NCBI GenBank assembly: GCA_005885555.1
Contig: VAWN01000027.1
Location: 1 to 64,000 of the forward strand
From: Actinomycetota bacterium
GTDB lineage: Bacteria > Actinomycetota > Actinomycetes > Mycobacteriales > Micromonosporaceae
Direction of reading: 5' to 3'
Length of the DNA: 64,000 nucleotides
Every line of letters begins with the position of its first letter. The first letter of the stretch is position 1. Shown piece after piece: positions 31,234-39,425 of the stretch. The notes under the pieces were generated by a model, which was not told the origin of the DNA, did no database searches, and saw only the letters and a program-made list of their open reading frames with translations. The position numbers and the translations under genes were made by a program.

Positions 31234-31888
31234 CCCGTTCGGCACCGACCCGTTCCCAGACCTCCTCCGGGTTCAGATGTCCACAGAGGACGATCGAGGC
31301 GCCGACGGCCAGCGGGGCGAGCAGCCAGGCGAGCGGATCCGGGTACCGCGCCGCGTCGATCAGCACCCGGTCGCCCGGCTCGATCTCCAGCTCCTCGGCG
31401 CGGGCGGTGGCGGCGGCGAGCATGTCGTCATGGTCGGGTACCCCGGGCGGCGGGGTGAACCGGTCGCCGTAACCGCGCACGTCGACCGCGTAGTCGAGGT
31501 ACCCCTCAGGGACGTTGCGCAGCGGCAGGCCGAGACCGTGCAGGCCGACCAGGTACCGCTGCGGCTGGTCGAGTTCCGCGGCCCGTTCCGGCGTGGCGAA
31601 GCCGACCTCCGCGGGCGCTGGCGTGCTGAGCACGGTGACCCCCGCGGACCAGCAGGCGAGCAGGATCGCGGCGCTCTGCCAGTGCGGCGGCAGCAGCACG
31701 ACGGCGGCGTCGCCGGGCGCCACCCCGACGCCGTCGACGAGCAGGTTCGCGGTCTTGGCGACCCAGTTGGCCAGCGTCGCACCGGACAGCTCGGTGCGCT
31801 CGCCGTTTCCGTCGTCGTACCAGGTCAACAGCGGTCGGGTCGGATCCACGGCAACAATGGCGGCGAAGCGCGCCCCAACCGTCGTCAT
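31211..31888 (-). CDS. TIGR03089-family protein (short AMP-binding-like)
   Basis: A 225-residue protein resembling a truncated N-terminal part of an acyl-CoA synthetase: LTWYDDGNGERTELSGATLANWVAKTAN and GDAAVVLLPPHWQSAAILLACWSAG are like the start of ANL enzymes, but the ATP-binding SSGTTG loop is absent. It matches the actinobacterial TIGR03089 family, which is often near LCP or glycan genes. Function is unknown and enzymatic activity is unlikely. The stop lies inside the 3' end of the convergent aacS gene. The ATG is at 31888. Confidence 0.82.
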   Translation of the reverse strand: MTTVGARFAAIVAVDPTRPLLTWYDDGNGERTELSGATLANWVAKTANLLVDGVGVAPGDAAVVLLPPHWQSAAILLACWSAGVTVLSTPAPAEVGFATPERAAELDQPQRYLVGLHGLGLPLRNVPEGYLDYAVDVRGYGDRFTPPPGVPDHDDMLAAATARAEELEIEPGDRVLIDAARYPDPLAWLLAPLAVGASIVLCGHLNPEEVWERVGAERVTRNLAW

Positions 31889-32165
31889 GTCGCAGATCTA
31901 TCACAACGATGGCGCGGTCGTCTCGGGCGGCTCTCATGAGGATCTGTCGCTTTCCGTGGCGGTTACGGAGCGCTCCGAAATGGCGGCCGGTGAACGCCGG
32001 CTGAACGGCGGGCAGCCATCCGTACCTTTTGGTAGGTCTCTTAACTGATCTACCGCTACGGATGCCGGATCGTTGGCGGACCCGTCGCGTTGCGGTCACT
32101 GCATTGCGACGCGGCCGGCGTAGGCTTGCGGAGGCAAACGCACTCGCAACGGAAGGACGGTCTCG

Positions 32166-33302
32166 GTGACCGGCGGTCGAGCACCCCGCGTGCTACTCGA
32201 CGCAACCAGTGTTCCCGCTGACCGGGGAGGCGTCGGCCGGTACGTCGACGGCCTGCTGGGGGCGCTGGACAGAACCGACGTCGATCTGGTCGTGGTGTGC
32301 CAGCGCTCCGACGCCGAGCGCTACTCACGGTTACTCCACAACGCGACCGTGATACCGGCACCGTCCGCGGTGACCCACCGGCCGGCGCGGCTGGCGTGGG
32401 AGCAGACCGGGCTGCCGTTGCTGGCCCAGCAGGTGGGCGCCCAGGTGCTGCATTCGCCGTTCTACACGTGCCCGCTGCGCGCCGCCTGCCCGGTGACGGT
32501 GACCGTGCACGACGCCACGTTCTTCACCGAGCCGGAGCACTACGACAAATCCCGGCGCACGTTCTTCCGCAGCGCGATCAAGACGTCGCTGCGCCGGGCG
32601 GCCCGGGTGATCGTGCCCAGCAAGGCCACCCGCGACGAGCTGATCCGGCTGCTCGACGCCGACCCGACCCGGATCGACGTGGCATACCACGGCGTCGACC
32701 ACGACGCGTTCCACGTGCCGAGCGAGGACGAGAAGGCCCGGGTACGGGCGCGGTTGGGGCTCGGGGACACGCTGTACGTGGCGTTCCTGGGTGCCAAGGA
32801 ACCGCGCAAGAACGTGCCCAACCTGATCCGCGGCTGGGTCCTCGCGGCCGGCGACTGCGAGCCCGCGCCGGCCCTGGTGATCGCGGGCGGTTCGGGCCAC
32901 GACGACGACATCGACCAGGCGGTCGCCGAGGTACCGGCGAACCTGCGCATCCTGCGGCCGGGCTACCTGCGGTACGCCGACCTGCCGGGGTACCTCGGCG
33001 GTGCCCTGGTGGCCGCCTACCCGTCCCACGGCGAGGGCTTCGGCCTGCCGGTACTGGAGGCGATGGCGTGCGGCGCACCGGTACTGACCACGCCCCGGCT
33101 GTCCCTGCCGGAGGTCGGTGGCGACGCCGTCGCCTACACCGGCGAGTACCCCGAGGAGATCGCCCGCGACCTGGGCGCCCTGCTCGGTGACGAAGCGCGC
33201 CGGATGAGGCTGGCCAAGGCGGGCGTGGTGCGGGCCAGGGAGTTCAGCTGGGACTCCAGCGCCGAGGTGCACCTGGCCGCCTGGATCCGCGCCCTCGGCT
33301 GA
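32166..33302 (+). CDS. Glycosyltransferase, GT4 family (GT-B fold)
   Basis: A 378-residue cytoplasmic or membrane-peripheral glycosyltransferase. The N-terminal domain has the acceptor loop DRGGVGRYVDGLL, and the C-terminal donor domain has FLGAKEPRKNVPNLIRGW and the E-X7-E type motif GEGFGLPVLEAMACGAPVL. By context with manC a GDP-mannose donor is plausible, as in mycobacterial mannosyltransferases of this class. The GTG start has GGAAGGACGG upstream. About 275 bp of non-coding sequence separates it from the TIGR03089 gene. A palindromic repeat follows at 33315-33370. Confidence 0.88.
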   Translation: MTGGRAPRVLLDATSVPADRGGVGRYVDGLLGALDRTDVDLVVVCQRSDAERYSRLLHNATVIPAPSAVTHRPARLAWEQTGLPLLAQQVGAQVLHSPFYTCPLRAACPVTVTVHDATFFTEPEHYDKSRRTFFRSAIKTSLRRAARVIVPSKATRDELIRLLDADPTRIDVAYHGVDHDAFHVPSEDEKARVRARLGLGDTLYVAFLGAKEPRKNVPNLIRGWVLAAGDCEPAPALVIAGGSGHDDDIDQAVAEVPANLRILRPGYLRYADLPGYLGGALVAAYPSHGEGFGLPVLEAMACGAPVLTTPRLSLPEVGGDAVAYTGEYPEEIARDLGALLGDEARRMRLAKAGVVRAREFSWDSSAEVHLAAWIRALG

Positions 33303-33314
33303 CGCGGGAAGCAC

Positions 33315-33370
33315 CGGAGATCTTGGACGTTTGTACCCCCTCCTGGGGGTGTAGGAGTCCAAGATCTCCG
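33315..33370. terminator. Palindromic repeat, copy 2, after the glycosyltransferase gene
   Basis: CGGAGATCTTGGAC (33315-33328) pairs exactly with GTCCAAGATCTCCG (33357-33370), with an inner GTACCCC/GGGGTGT pairing. It starts 13 bp after the glycosyltransferase stop and is related in sequence and design to the palindrome at 6615-6660. There is no T-run, so it is a possible but non-canonical terminator. Confidence 0.65.
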
Positions 33371-33427
33371 TGCGCCTGAAGACCCTCGGCGCCGTGCCGG
33401 CGGAGCCGGCACCAATATGATTGCCGG

Positions 33428-34528
33428 ATGCTCTACGCAGTTGTCCCTGCTGGCGGGAGTGGTACCCGGCTGTGGCCGCTGTCCCGGACCGGTAACCCCA
33501 AGTTCCTGCATCCGCTGACCGGAAGCGCGTTGACCCTGCTCCAGGCCACGGTCGAGCGGCTGGCCCCGCTGGCCCCGCCCGACCAGACCTACGTGGTCAC
33601 CGGCGTCGGGCACGCCGCCGCGGTGGCCCGCCAGCTGCCCGAGCTGCCGGCCGACAACGTGCTCGTGGAGCCGTCGCCGCGGGACTCCTGCGCGGCGATC
33701 GGGCTGGCCGCCGCGGTCATCGCGCTGCGCGACCCGCAGGCGGTCATGGGGGCGTTCCCGGCGGACCACCTGGTCGGCCGCCCGGAGCGGTTCGCCGAGG
33801 TGGTCCGGCAGGCCGTCGACGGAGCCCGGCAGGGGTACCTCATGACGGTCGGGATCACGCCCACCCACGCCGAGACCGGCTACGGGTACCTGGAGTGCGG
33901 CGACCCGGTCGACGGCGGGCCGGTCCGGCGGGTACGGCAGTTCACCGAGAAGCCGACCTACGAGGTGGCCAGCGGCTACGTGCAGTCCGGCCGGTACCTG
34001 TGGAACGCCGGCATGTTCGTCTGGCAGGTCGACACGTTCCTGCGCGAGCTGGCCCGGCAGCAGCCGGAACTGCACGCCGGCCTGACCGCGGTCGCGGCCG
34101 CGTGGCACACCTCGGCCCGCGAGGACGTCCTCGGCGAGCTCTGGCCGACCCTGCCGAAGATCTCCGTCGACTACGCGGTGATGGAGGGCGCGGCCGCGGC
34201 CGGGCTGGTGGCGACGGTACCGGGCGCGTTCGGCTGGAACGACGTCGGCGACTTCCACACGCTGGGCGAGGTGCTACCGCGCGACGACGCCAACAACGTG
34301 GTCATCGGGCCGGGCGCCGACCACGACAAGCCGGACGTCATGCTCGTCGACTCGGCCGGCGTGGTCGTGGTACCCCACTCGGGCCGGCTGGTCAGCGTGC
34401 TGGGCATGCGCGACATCATTGTCGTCGACACGCCCGACGCGGTTCTGGTCTGTCCGCGGGAGCGGGCGCAGGACGTCAAGGAACTCGTCGAGGAGCTCAA
34501 GGCACGGGGCGACCTGCGGCTGGTCTGA
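33428..34528 (+). CDS. manC: Mannose-1-phosphate guanylyltransferase
   Basis: Makes GDP-mannose from mannose-1-phosphate and GTP. The 366-residue nucleotidyltransferase has the signature VPAGGSGTRLWPLSR at the N-terminus, the sugar-binding FTEKP and WNAGMFVW motifs, and PRDSCAAIGLAA. It corresponds by position to mycobacterial Rv3264c, there named manB. With ManA (47.6 kb) and ManB (43.8 kb) it completes the route from fructose-6-phosphate to GDP-mannose. The ATG is at 33428. The 3' end overlaps the convergent TPR gene by 32 bp. Confidence 0.94.
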   Translation: MLYAVVPAGGSGTRLWPLSRTGNPKFLHPLTGSALTLLQATVERLAPLAPPDQTYVVTGVGHAAAVARQLPELPADNVLVEPSPRDSCAAIGLAAAVIALRDPQAVMGAFPADHLVGRPERFAEVVRQAVDGARQGYLMTVGITPTHAETGYGYLECGDPVDGGPVRRVRQFTEKPTYEVASGYVQSGRYLWNAGMFVWQVDTFLRELARQQPELHAGLTAVAAAWHTSAREDVLGELWPTLPKISVDYAVMEGAAAAGLVATVPGAFGWNDVGDFHTLGEVLPRDDANNVVIGPGADHDKPDVMLVDSAGVVVVPHSGRLVSVLGMRDIIVVDTPDAVLVCPRERAQDVKELVEELKARGDLRLV

Positions 34529-36080
34529 GCCGGTGCGCCGGGCCGGCCGGGCCGGGCAGGTGCCGCGCGGTCGCGTCGGGCAGGTGCCGCGCGGCCGCGC
34601 CGGGCAGGGTCGCGTCGGGCAGGTGCCGCGCCGTCGCGCCGGCCGGGTGCAGGCGGCGCCAGACCCAGCGGACGCCGACCGGGCAGGCGTACCCGAACAG
34701 CAGCCCGCCGATGATCACCACGACCGAAGCCTCGGCGAGATCCGGTACGTCGCCCGGCCAGTAGGCGCCCATCGGCAGGAAGATCATCAGGGTGCCGGTC
34801 GCCAACGACAGCGGCCCGATCATCCGGGCGAGCACATGGTTCGGCTCGACCGGGTCGGACAGCACGGAGCGGCGGATCCGGGACAGCGCCGCGGCGAAGC
34901 CGAGGATCATCGTGGTACCCACGACCGCCCGCACCGGCAGCCGTACCCCGCTGAGTGACAGCGTGACCAGTACCGCGGCCGGTGCGGCGGCGGCCCGCAG
35001 CAGTCGCCAGGTCAACCGGGCGGTGGCCTGTTGCAGCGGCTCGTCCGGCGGCTCCGGAGCCGGGTCGCAGCCGGCCGTCCGGGGCCGGGCGACCATGTCC
35101 ACCCCGAGTACCGCCACCACGCTCACCAGGAACGTCAGCGCCACCACCGCCAGCGAAGGTACCCCCGGCGCCGCGTCCAGGTCGGCGACCGCGATGCCGA
35201 GCGCGACGAGCGTAGCGGCGGCCGCGATGCCGACCCGTACCGCCAGCCGCGGCGTCGCGAGCCGGGCGCGCAGCAAGGGCCGGGCGGATCCGGGTACCCG
35301 TCGCCAGAACCGGACCACCGCCATCGCGTACCCGCCGGCCGCCGCCCCGGCCAGCACCCACCCGACCGGCGACATGCTGAAGACCAGCGTGAACAGCAGC
35401 GCCCAGGACGTGGGTACCGCCCAACTGGCGATGCCCAGCAGGGCCCGCTCCAGCCCACCCCCGCCGGCCCCCGGCTCGGCCGCCGCCGCCCCGGTGAACA
35501 GCCCGACCGCGTCGACCAGCCGCCCGGCCGCGAGCGCCAGGTGGCCCAGCCCGCGCATCGCGCCGGCGTGCCCGGGCGCCAGGCCGAGCGCCCGCCGGTA
35601 CGCCCGCTTCGCGCCCAGCCGGTTGCCCGCGCTGTGCCGCAGCAGCGCCTGTACGTAATGGGTGTGCGGCTCCTCGGGAGCCAGCGCGACCGCCCGGCTC
35701 ACCGCGGCCATGCCGGCCCGGCGCAGGCCGAGTGCGCACTGCGCGACCCCGGCGAGCAGGTGGCCGCGCCAGCCGTAGGGATGCAGCCGGATGGCCGCGG
35801 TCGTCACCTCCACCGCCTCGGTGTACCGGCGCATGTGGATCAGCGCGGAGGCGAGCAGGACGTGGCCCTGGTAGGACTGCGCATCAACCTCAAGGGCGGC
35901 GCGGGCCGCTTCGAGCATCGGGCCGTAGTCGTCGGTCGCTTCGTAGCAACGTGCGATCAGCCGCAGGCCGCGAGCGTCCTCCGGATGCCCGGCAAGGTAT
36001 CCGGCGGCGTGTTCCCGCGCCTGGGCGGGCCGGCCGATCTCCAGCAGCGCCTCAGCCGCAGCCAAGCCGAAACCGCTCAT
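34497..36080 (-). CDS. TPR-repeat membrane protein, function unknown
   Basis: A 527-residue protein with five or six tetratricopeptide-like repeats in residues 1-185 (for example ARGLRLIARCYEATDDYGPML and PHTHYVQALLRHSAGNRLGA) and about eight membrane segments from residue 205 to 480. It ends in a low-complexity tail with the repeats ARHLPDAT and ARHLPG, encoded by near-tandem DNA repeats around 34557-34640. Function is unknown; a scaffold role is plausible from the TPRs. The ATG at 36080 overlaps the stop of the bridging mini-ORF at 36077-36154. The stop lies inside manC on the other strand. Confidence 0.8.
   Translation of the reverse strand: MSGFGLAAAEALLEIGRPAQAREHAAGYLAGHPEDARGLRLIARCYEATDDYGPMLEAARAALEVDAQSYQGHVLLASALIHMRRYTEAVEVTTAAIRLHPYGWRGHLLAGVAQCALGLRRAGMAAVSRAVALAPEEPHTHYVQALLRHSAGNRLGAKRAYRRALGLAPGHAGAMRGLGHLALAAGRLVDAVGLFTGAAAAEPGAGGGGLERALLGIASWAVPTSWALLFTLVFSMSPVGWVLAGAAAGGYAMAVVRFWRRVPGSARPLLRARLATPRLAVRVGIAAAATLVALGIAVADLDAAPGVPSLAVVALTFLVSVVAVLGVDMVARPRTAGCDPAPEPPDEPLQQATARLTWRLLRAAAAPAAVLVTLSLSGVRLPVRAVVGTTMILGFAAALSRIRRSVLSDPVEPNHVLARMIGPLSLATGTLMIFLPMGAYWPGDVPDLAEASVVVIIGGLLFGYACPVGVRWVWRRLHPAGATARHLPDATLPGAAARHLPDATARHLPGPAGPAHRLRPAAGRPVP
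34557..34640. repeat. Near-tandem repeats encoding the TPR protein tail
   Basis: Units like GGCAGGTGCCGCGCGGTCGC recur four times with small changes, with shorter GGTCGCGTCGGGCAG inserts. On the minus strand they encode the ARHLPDAT-type tail of the TPR protein. They begin about 30 bp after the manC stop. Confidence 0.7.
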
Positions 36081-36154
36081 GCGATCACCTCGCTTCGCTC
36101 GGCGATGCATTCGCCAGGCACTGAGCCCACGATTCGCTCGCTCCGCTCGCTCAT
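36077..36154 (-). CDS. Bridging mini-ORF upstream of the TPR gene (25 codons)
   Basis: On the minus strand an ATG at 36154 opens with ATGAGCGAGCGGAGCGAG, encodes 25 residues beginning MSERSERIVG and ending AERSEVIA, and stops at a TGA that overlaps the TPR gene ATG (ATGA at 36077-36080). GCATGAGCG is present at both ends. Its start is 45 bp after the fbiB stop, so it is coupled on the downstream side only. Two GAGCGNAGCGAG units lie inside it. No independent evidence of peptide function. Confidence 0.4.
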   Translation of the reverse strand: MSERSERIVGSVPGECIAERSEVIA

Positions 36155-36199
36155 GCGCCGGCACGTTAGCCGATCCGCCGTGCGGTGGCGATGCCGGAT

Positions 36200-37282
36200 T
36201 CAGCCTGGCAGACCGATAGCGAGCAGGCCGAGCGTGAGCGCGCCGGCGGGTACCGTGACCTGCGCCGGATGCACGTCCCGCCAGGCGGTAGCCAGGCCCT
36301 GCGCGGCGAGCGCCGCGCGCAGCCGGTGCAGGTCCACGCCGGCCGCGAACGCCCGGTCCGGTGGGGCGGCGGCGAGGACCAGTTCGCCGCCGGGCAGGTC
36401 GGGGCACTCGTCGCGGACCTTGTCCCGCTCGCCGGCGGCCAGCAGCGTCAGGAAGGGCGACGCGACCAGGTCGAGCGCCCGGCTGAGCGCCGCGGCGTCG
36501 ACCGGGCCGGCGGCAATGTCCACATCGGACAGTACCGCGACCGCCCGCTGCCCGTCGGCGAACGCTTCCGCGGTACCGGTGGCGAACAGGTCGTGTGCCG
36601 GATCGCGGACCAGCGCGCAGGCGCCCGGCCCGTCCGGGGTACCGGTGACCGCCAGCCCCCGCACCACCGCCACGGGTACCTGATCGGCCTTGTTCTTCAC
36701 CAGGTCCGCCGCGGCGCACAGTTCGTCGACGACGGCCATCTGGGTGATGCTCAGCTCGTTGCCGTACGCGTCGCGCTCGCCCCGGTAGTCGCGCACCGGC
36801 GCCAGCCCGGCCGCGCCGAGTGCCACGTCGGTCAGGCCGGTGCGCCACGGGCGGCCCATGGTGTCCGACACCAGTACCGCGACGTCGCGCCGGTGCCGCT
36901 CGCGCAACGCCTTCCGCAGTGCGCGAGCCGAGGCGTCCGGATTCTCCGGCAGCAGTACCAGATGCGCTCTGTCCACATTGGACGCGTCGATGCCGGCGCC
37001 GGCCATGACGAACCCGTGGTGCGTCTGCACGATGCGTACCGAACCGCGGCGGGCCACCGTGCGGGCGGTCTCCCCGGCGAGGATCGCGGCGCGGGCCGCC
37101 TCGCGTTCCGGCCCGTCGACGGGTACCGGCACCAGCCGCCCCTCGGCCTTCGAGACGACCTTGCTGGTGACCACGAGCACGTCGCCGTCGGCGAGCCAGG
37201 GTGCCGCGGTCGCGATCAGCCCGGCGAGATCGTCGCCGGGCCGCACGTCTCCGATCCCGGTCACCGGGATGATCTCGATCAT
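36200..37282 (-). CDS. fbiB: Coenzyme F420-0:L-glutamate ligase, short C-terminus
   Basis: Adds glutamates to F420-0. The first 245 or so residues are a CofE domain with VTSKVVSKAEGR, ARRGSVRIVQTHHGFVMAGAGIDASN and SDTMGRPWR. Mycobacterial FbiB is about 448 residues, with a C-terminal FMN/nitroreductase-like domain of nearly 200 residues. Here only about 110 residues follow CofE, ending ALTLGLLAIGLPG, so that domain is shortened or replaced. The ATG overlaps the fbiA stop (ATGA), and expression is coupled. The C-terminal domain in mycobacteria reduces dehydro-F420-0, so that step may be done elsewhere. Confidence 0.9.
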   Translation of the reverse strand: MIEIIPVTGIGDVRPGDDLAGLIATAAPWLADGDVLVVTSKVVSKAEGRLVPVPVDGPEREAARAAILAGETARTVARRGSVRIVQTHHGFVMAGAGIDASNVDRAHLVLLPENPDASARALRKALRERHRRDVAVLVSDTMGRPWRTGLTDVALGAAGLAPVRDYRGERDAYGNELSITQMAVVDELCAAADLVKNKADQVPVAVVRGLAVTGTPDGPGACALVRDPAHDLFATGTAEAFADGQRAVAVLSDVDIAAGPVDAAALSRALDLVASPFLTLLAAGERDKVRDECPDLPGGELVLAAAPPDRAFAAGVDLHRLRAALAAQGLATAWRDVHPAQVTVPAGALTLGLLAIGLPG

Positions 37283-38202
37283 GCCGCCGCCAGCGCTTCC
37301 CGCACGATCGCCAGCGTCGCCGCCTCGTCGCTCATCCACAACGGGTGGGCCCGTACCGGTACCCCGGCGACCCCGGTGCCGGCGTCCGCGGTGTCGACCA
37401 GCCAGGCGTCCAGGATGCCGCCCGCCGACCGGGCGCCGTACAGGTCGCCGACCCCGGCAGCGGTGCACGGGACGTCCAGCGCGGCGAGGCACTTGTCGGC
37501 CATGCCGCGTACCGGTGCCCCGCCGATGATCGGCGAGATCCCGACCACCGGCACGGTACCCCGCACGAGCGCGTCGCGCAGTTCGGTGACCGCCAGGATC
37601 GGGGCGATCGACACGACCGGGTTGCTCGGCGCGACCAGTACCACGTCGGCGTCGGCCAGCGCGTCGAGTACCCCGGCGGCCGGCTTGGCGGCGTCGGCGC
37701 CGACGAACACGAACCGTTGCGCGGGCAGCTCGGCGCGGTACCGGACCCACCATTCCTGGAAATGCAGCGCCCGGCCGCCGGTGACCACGTGGGTCTCCAG
37801 CCGGTCGTCGGTGGCCGGCAGCAGCCGGACCCCGGGCTGCCAGCGCGCGCACAGCGCCTCGGTGACCGCGGACAGCGGGTACCCGGCGCCGAGCATCCGG
37901 GTGCGCACCAGGTGGGTGGCCAGGTCGCGGTCGCCGAGGCCGAACCAGGCCGGCTCGGCGCCGTACGCGGCCAGTTCCTCCTTGACCACCCAGGTCTCGC
38001 CGGCCCGGCCCCAGCCGCGCTCCCGGTCCGCCCCGCCACCCAGCGTGTACATGACACTGTCCAGGTCGGGACAGATCCGCAGGCCGTGCAGGGTCACGTC
38101 GTCGCCGACATTGACGACCGCCGTCACCTCCTCGCCGGTGGCCCGTACCCCGGCCAGGAAACGCGCTCCGCCGATCCCCCCGGCCAGCACGACGATCCGC
38201 AT
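37279..38202 (-). CDS. fbiA: 2-phospho-L-lactate/phosphoenolpyruvate transferase (F420-0 or dehydro-F420-0 synthesis)
   Basis: Transfers the phospholactyl or phosphoenolpyruvyl moiety to the deazaflavin Fo. The 307-residue CofD/FbiA protein has the nucleotide-binding start MRIVVLAGGIGGARFLAGV, NVGDDVTLHGLRICPDLDSV and the APSNPVVSIAPIL segment. The ATG at 38202 has GGAGGA directly upstream. The stop overlaps the fbiB start by ATGA. It is divergent from the YPG-repeat membrane protein with a 106-bp gap that probably carries promoters for both directions. Confidence 0.95.
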   Translation of the reverse strand: MRIVVLAGGIGGARFLAGVRATGEEVTAVVNVGDDVTLHGLRICPDLDSVMYTLGGGADRERGWGRAGETWVVKEELAAYGAEPAWFGLGDRDLATHLVRTRMLGAGYPLSAVTEALCARWQPGVRLLPATDDRLETHVVTGGRALHFQEWWVRYRAELPAQRFVFVGADAAKPAAGVLDALADADVVLVAPSNPVVSIAPILAVTELRDALVRGTVPVVGISPIIGGAPVRGMADKCLAALDVPCTAAGVGDLYGARSAGGILDAWLVDTADAGTGVAGVPVRAHPLWMSDEAATLAIVREALAAA

Positions 38203-38308
38203 TCCTCCATCCTTACAGTCGCCGCGCCGGCTGCACACAACTGGTCTGGCGGCGCTAGGCTGCGCGAAGCACCCGGCGGAAATTCCCGGGCCGACCCAAG
38301 GGGGAGTT

Positions 38309-39379
38309 GTGACTACCCAGCCGCCCATCCCTTCGGCGCAACCGGCCAGCCCGGTCACTCCGTCGAAGGATCCGGTCAGCATCACCGCCCCGCTGCGCGA
38401 ATGGGGCGCCCTGCTTCTGGTCGTCGCGACCGCGGCACTCCTTTTCCTCGCCCTGATCGAGCTGCTGGTGACCAACAGCGGGCTGAACTTCGGCGACCGG
38501 GCCAACGCCTTCTTCGGGGCGTTCGTGGGCCTGGAGGTCGTCGTCCTGCCGCTGCTGGCCGTGCTGCTCGCCACGCACGTCAAGCCGGCGGTACCCAAGG
38601 CCAAGGTGATCACGCTGCTGGCCCTGATCGACTACGGCTTCGCCGCGCTCATGGGGCTGATCGCGTTGCTCGCCGGCTTCGTGCAGAGCGTGTCGGGCTC
38701 GGCCGTCGACTCGTTCGTGACGCTGCTGTCCCGGCTGGTCTGGCTCGGCCTGCTCGGCTTCGCCGGGTTCGTCGTGCTGCGCGTGTACCTCGGCGCCTAC
38801 ACCGCGCCGAAGCCGGCGCAGCAGCCGGCGGGGCCGGGTGGCTACCCGGGCTATCCGGGGTACCCCGGCTACCCGGGCGCGCAGGGCTACCCGCAGCAGG
38901 GCTACCCCCAGCAGCAGCCGTACCCGCAGCAGCAGCCGCAGCAGCAGCCGTCCTACGGCCAGCCGCAGGCCGGGTACCCGACGCAGACGTACCAGCAGCC
39001 CGGGTACCCGACCCAGGCCTACCAGTCACCGGCCCAGTCGACGCCGGCCGCGCCGCCCAGCTCCGCCCCGCCCAGCGGCCCGTACCCGTCGTACTCGGTC
39101 AGCCCGCCCAGCTCGACGCCGCCGGCCGACTCGTCGACCTCCGCACCGCCGGCATACCCGGGCAGCGGCCAGTCGGCGTGGGGCTCGCCGCCCGGTGGCG
39201 ACCAGCCCGGCTCGGCGGCGCCCGCGAGCGGCGGCCCGTACGGCGGCCCGGACACCCCGGTACCCACCGACACCGGCCTCGGCGGTGAGGGCGGCGACCG
39301 CACCCAGGCGCTGCCGCCACGGTCCTCCGGTGCACACAGCGTCCAGCCGGGTGAGGAACCCACCCAGCGCTGGGGCTGA
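38309..39379 (+). CDS. Membrane protein with YPG/Gln-Pro-rich repeats
   Basis: A 356-residue protein with a Pro/Ser-rich N-terminus, four transmembrane segments at about residues 28-160 (ALLLVVATAALLFLALIELL onwards), then a 190-residue disordered tail with GYPGYPGYPGYPG, QQPYPQQQP and GYPTQ repeats. Function is unknown; similar four-helix proteins with such tails occur in actinobacteria. The GTG start has GGGGGAG only two bases upstream, a short spacing, so a different start is possible. It lies between fbiA (divergent) and fbiC (46 bp downstream), so it may share the fbiC transcript. Confidence 0.75.
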   Translation: MTTQPPIPSAQPASPVTPSKDPVSITAPLREWGALLLVVATAALLFLALIELLVTNSGLNFGDRANAFFGAFVGLEVVVLPLLAVLLATHVKPAVPKAKVITLLALIDYGFAALMGLIALLAGFVQSVSGSAVDSFVTLLSRLVWLGLLGFAGFVVLRVYLGAYTAPKPAQQPAGPGGYPGYPGYPGYPGAQGYPQQGYPQQQPYPQQQPQQQPSYGQPQAGYPTQTYQQPGYPTQAYQSPAQSTPAAPPSSAPPSGPYPSYSVSPPSSTPPADSSTSAPPAYPGSGQSAWGSPPGGDQPGSAAPASGGPYGGPDTPVPTDTGLGGEGGDRTQALPPRSSGAHSVQPGEEPTQRWG

Positions 39380-39425
39380 ACCGGTCGGGTCGCTGACCCT
39401 GGCGGCGCCGACATAGGCTGCACGA

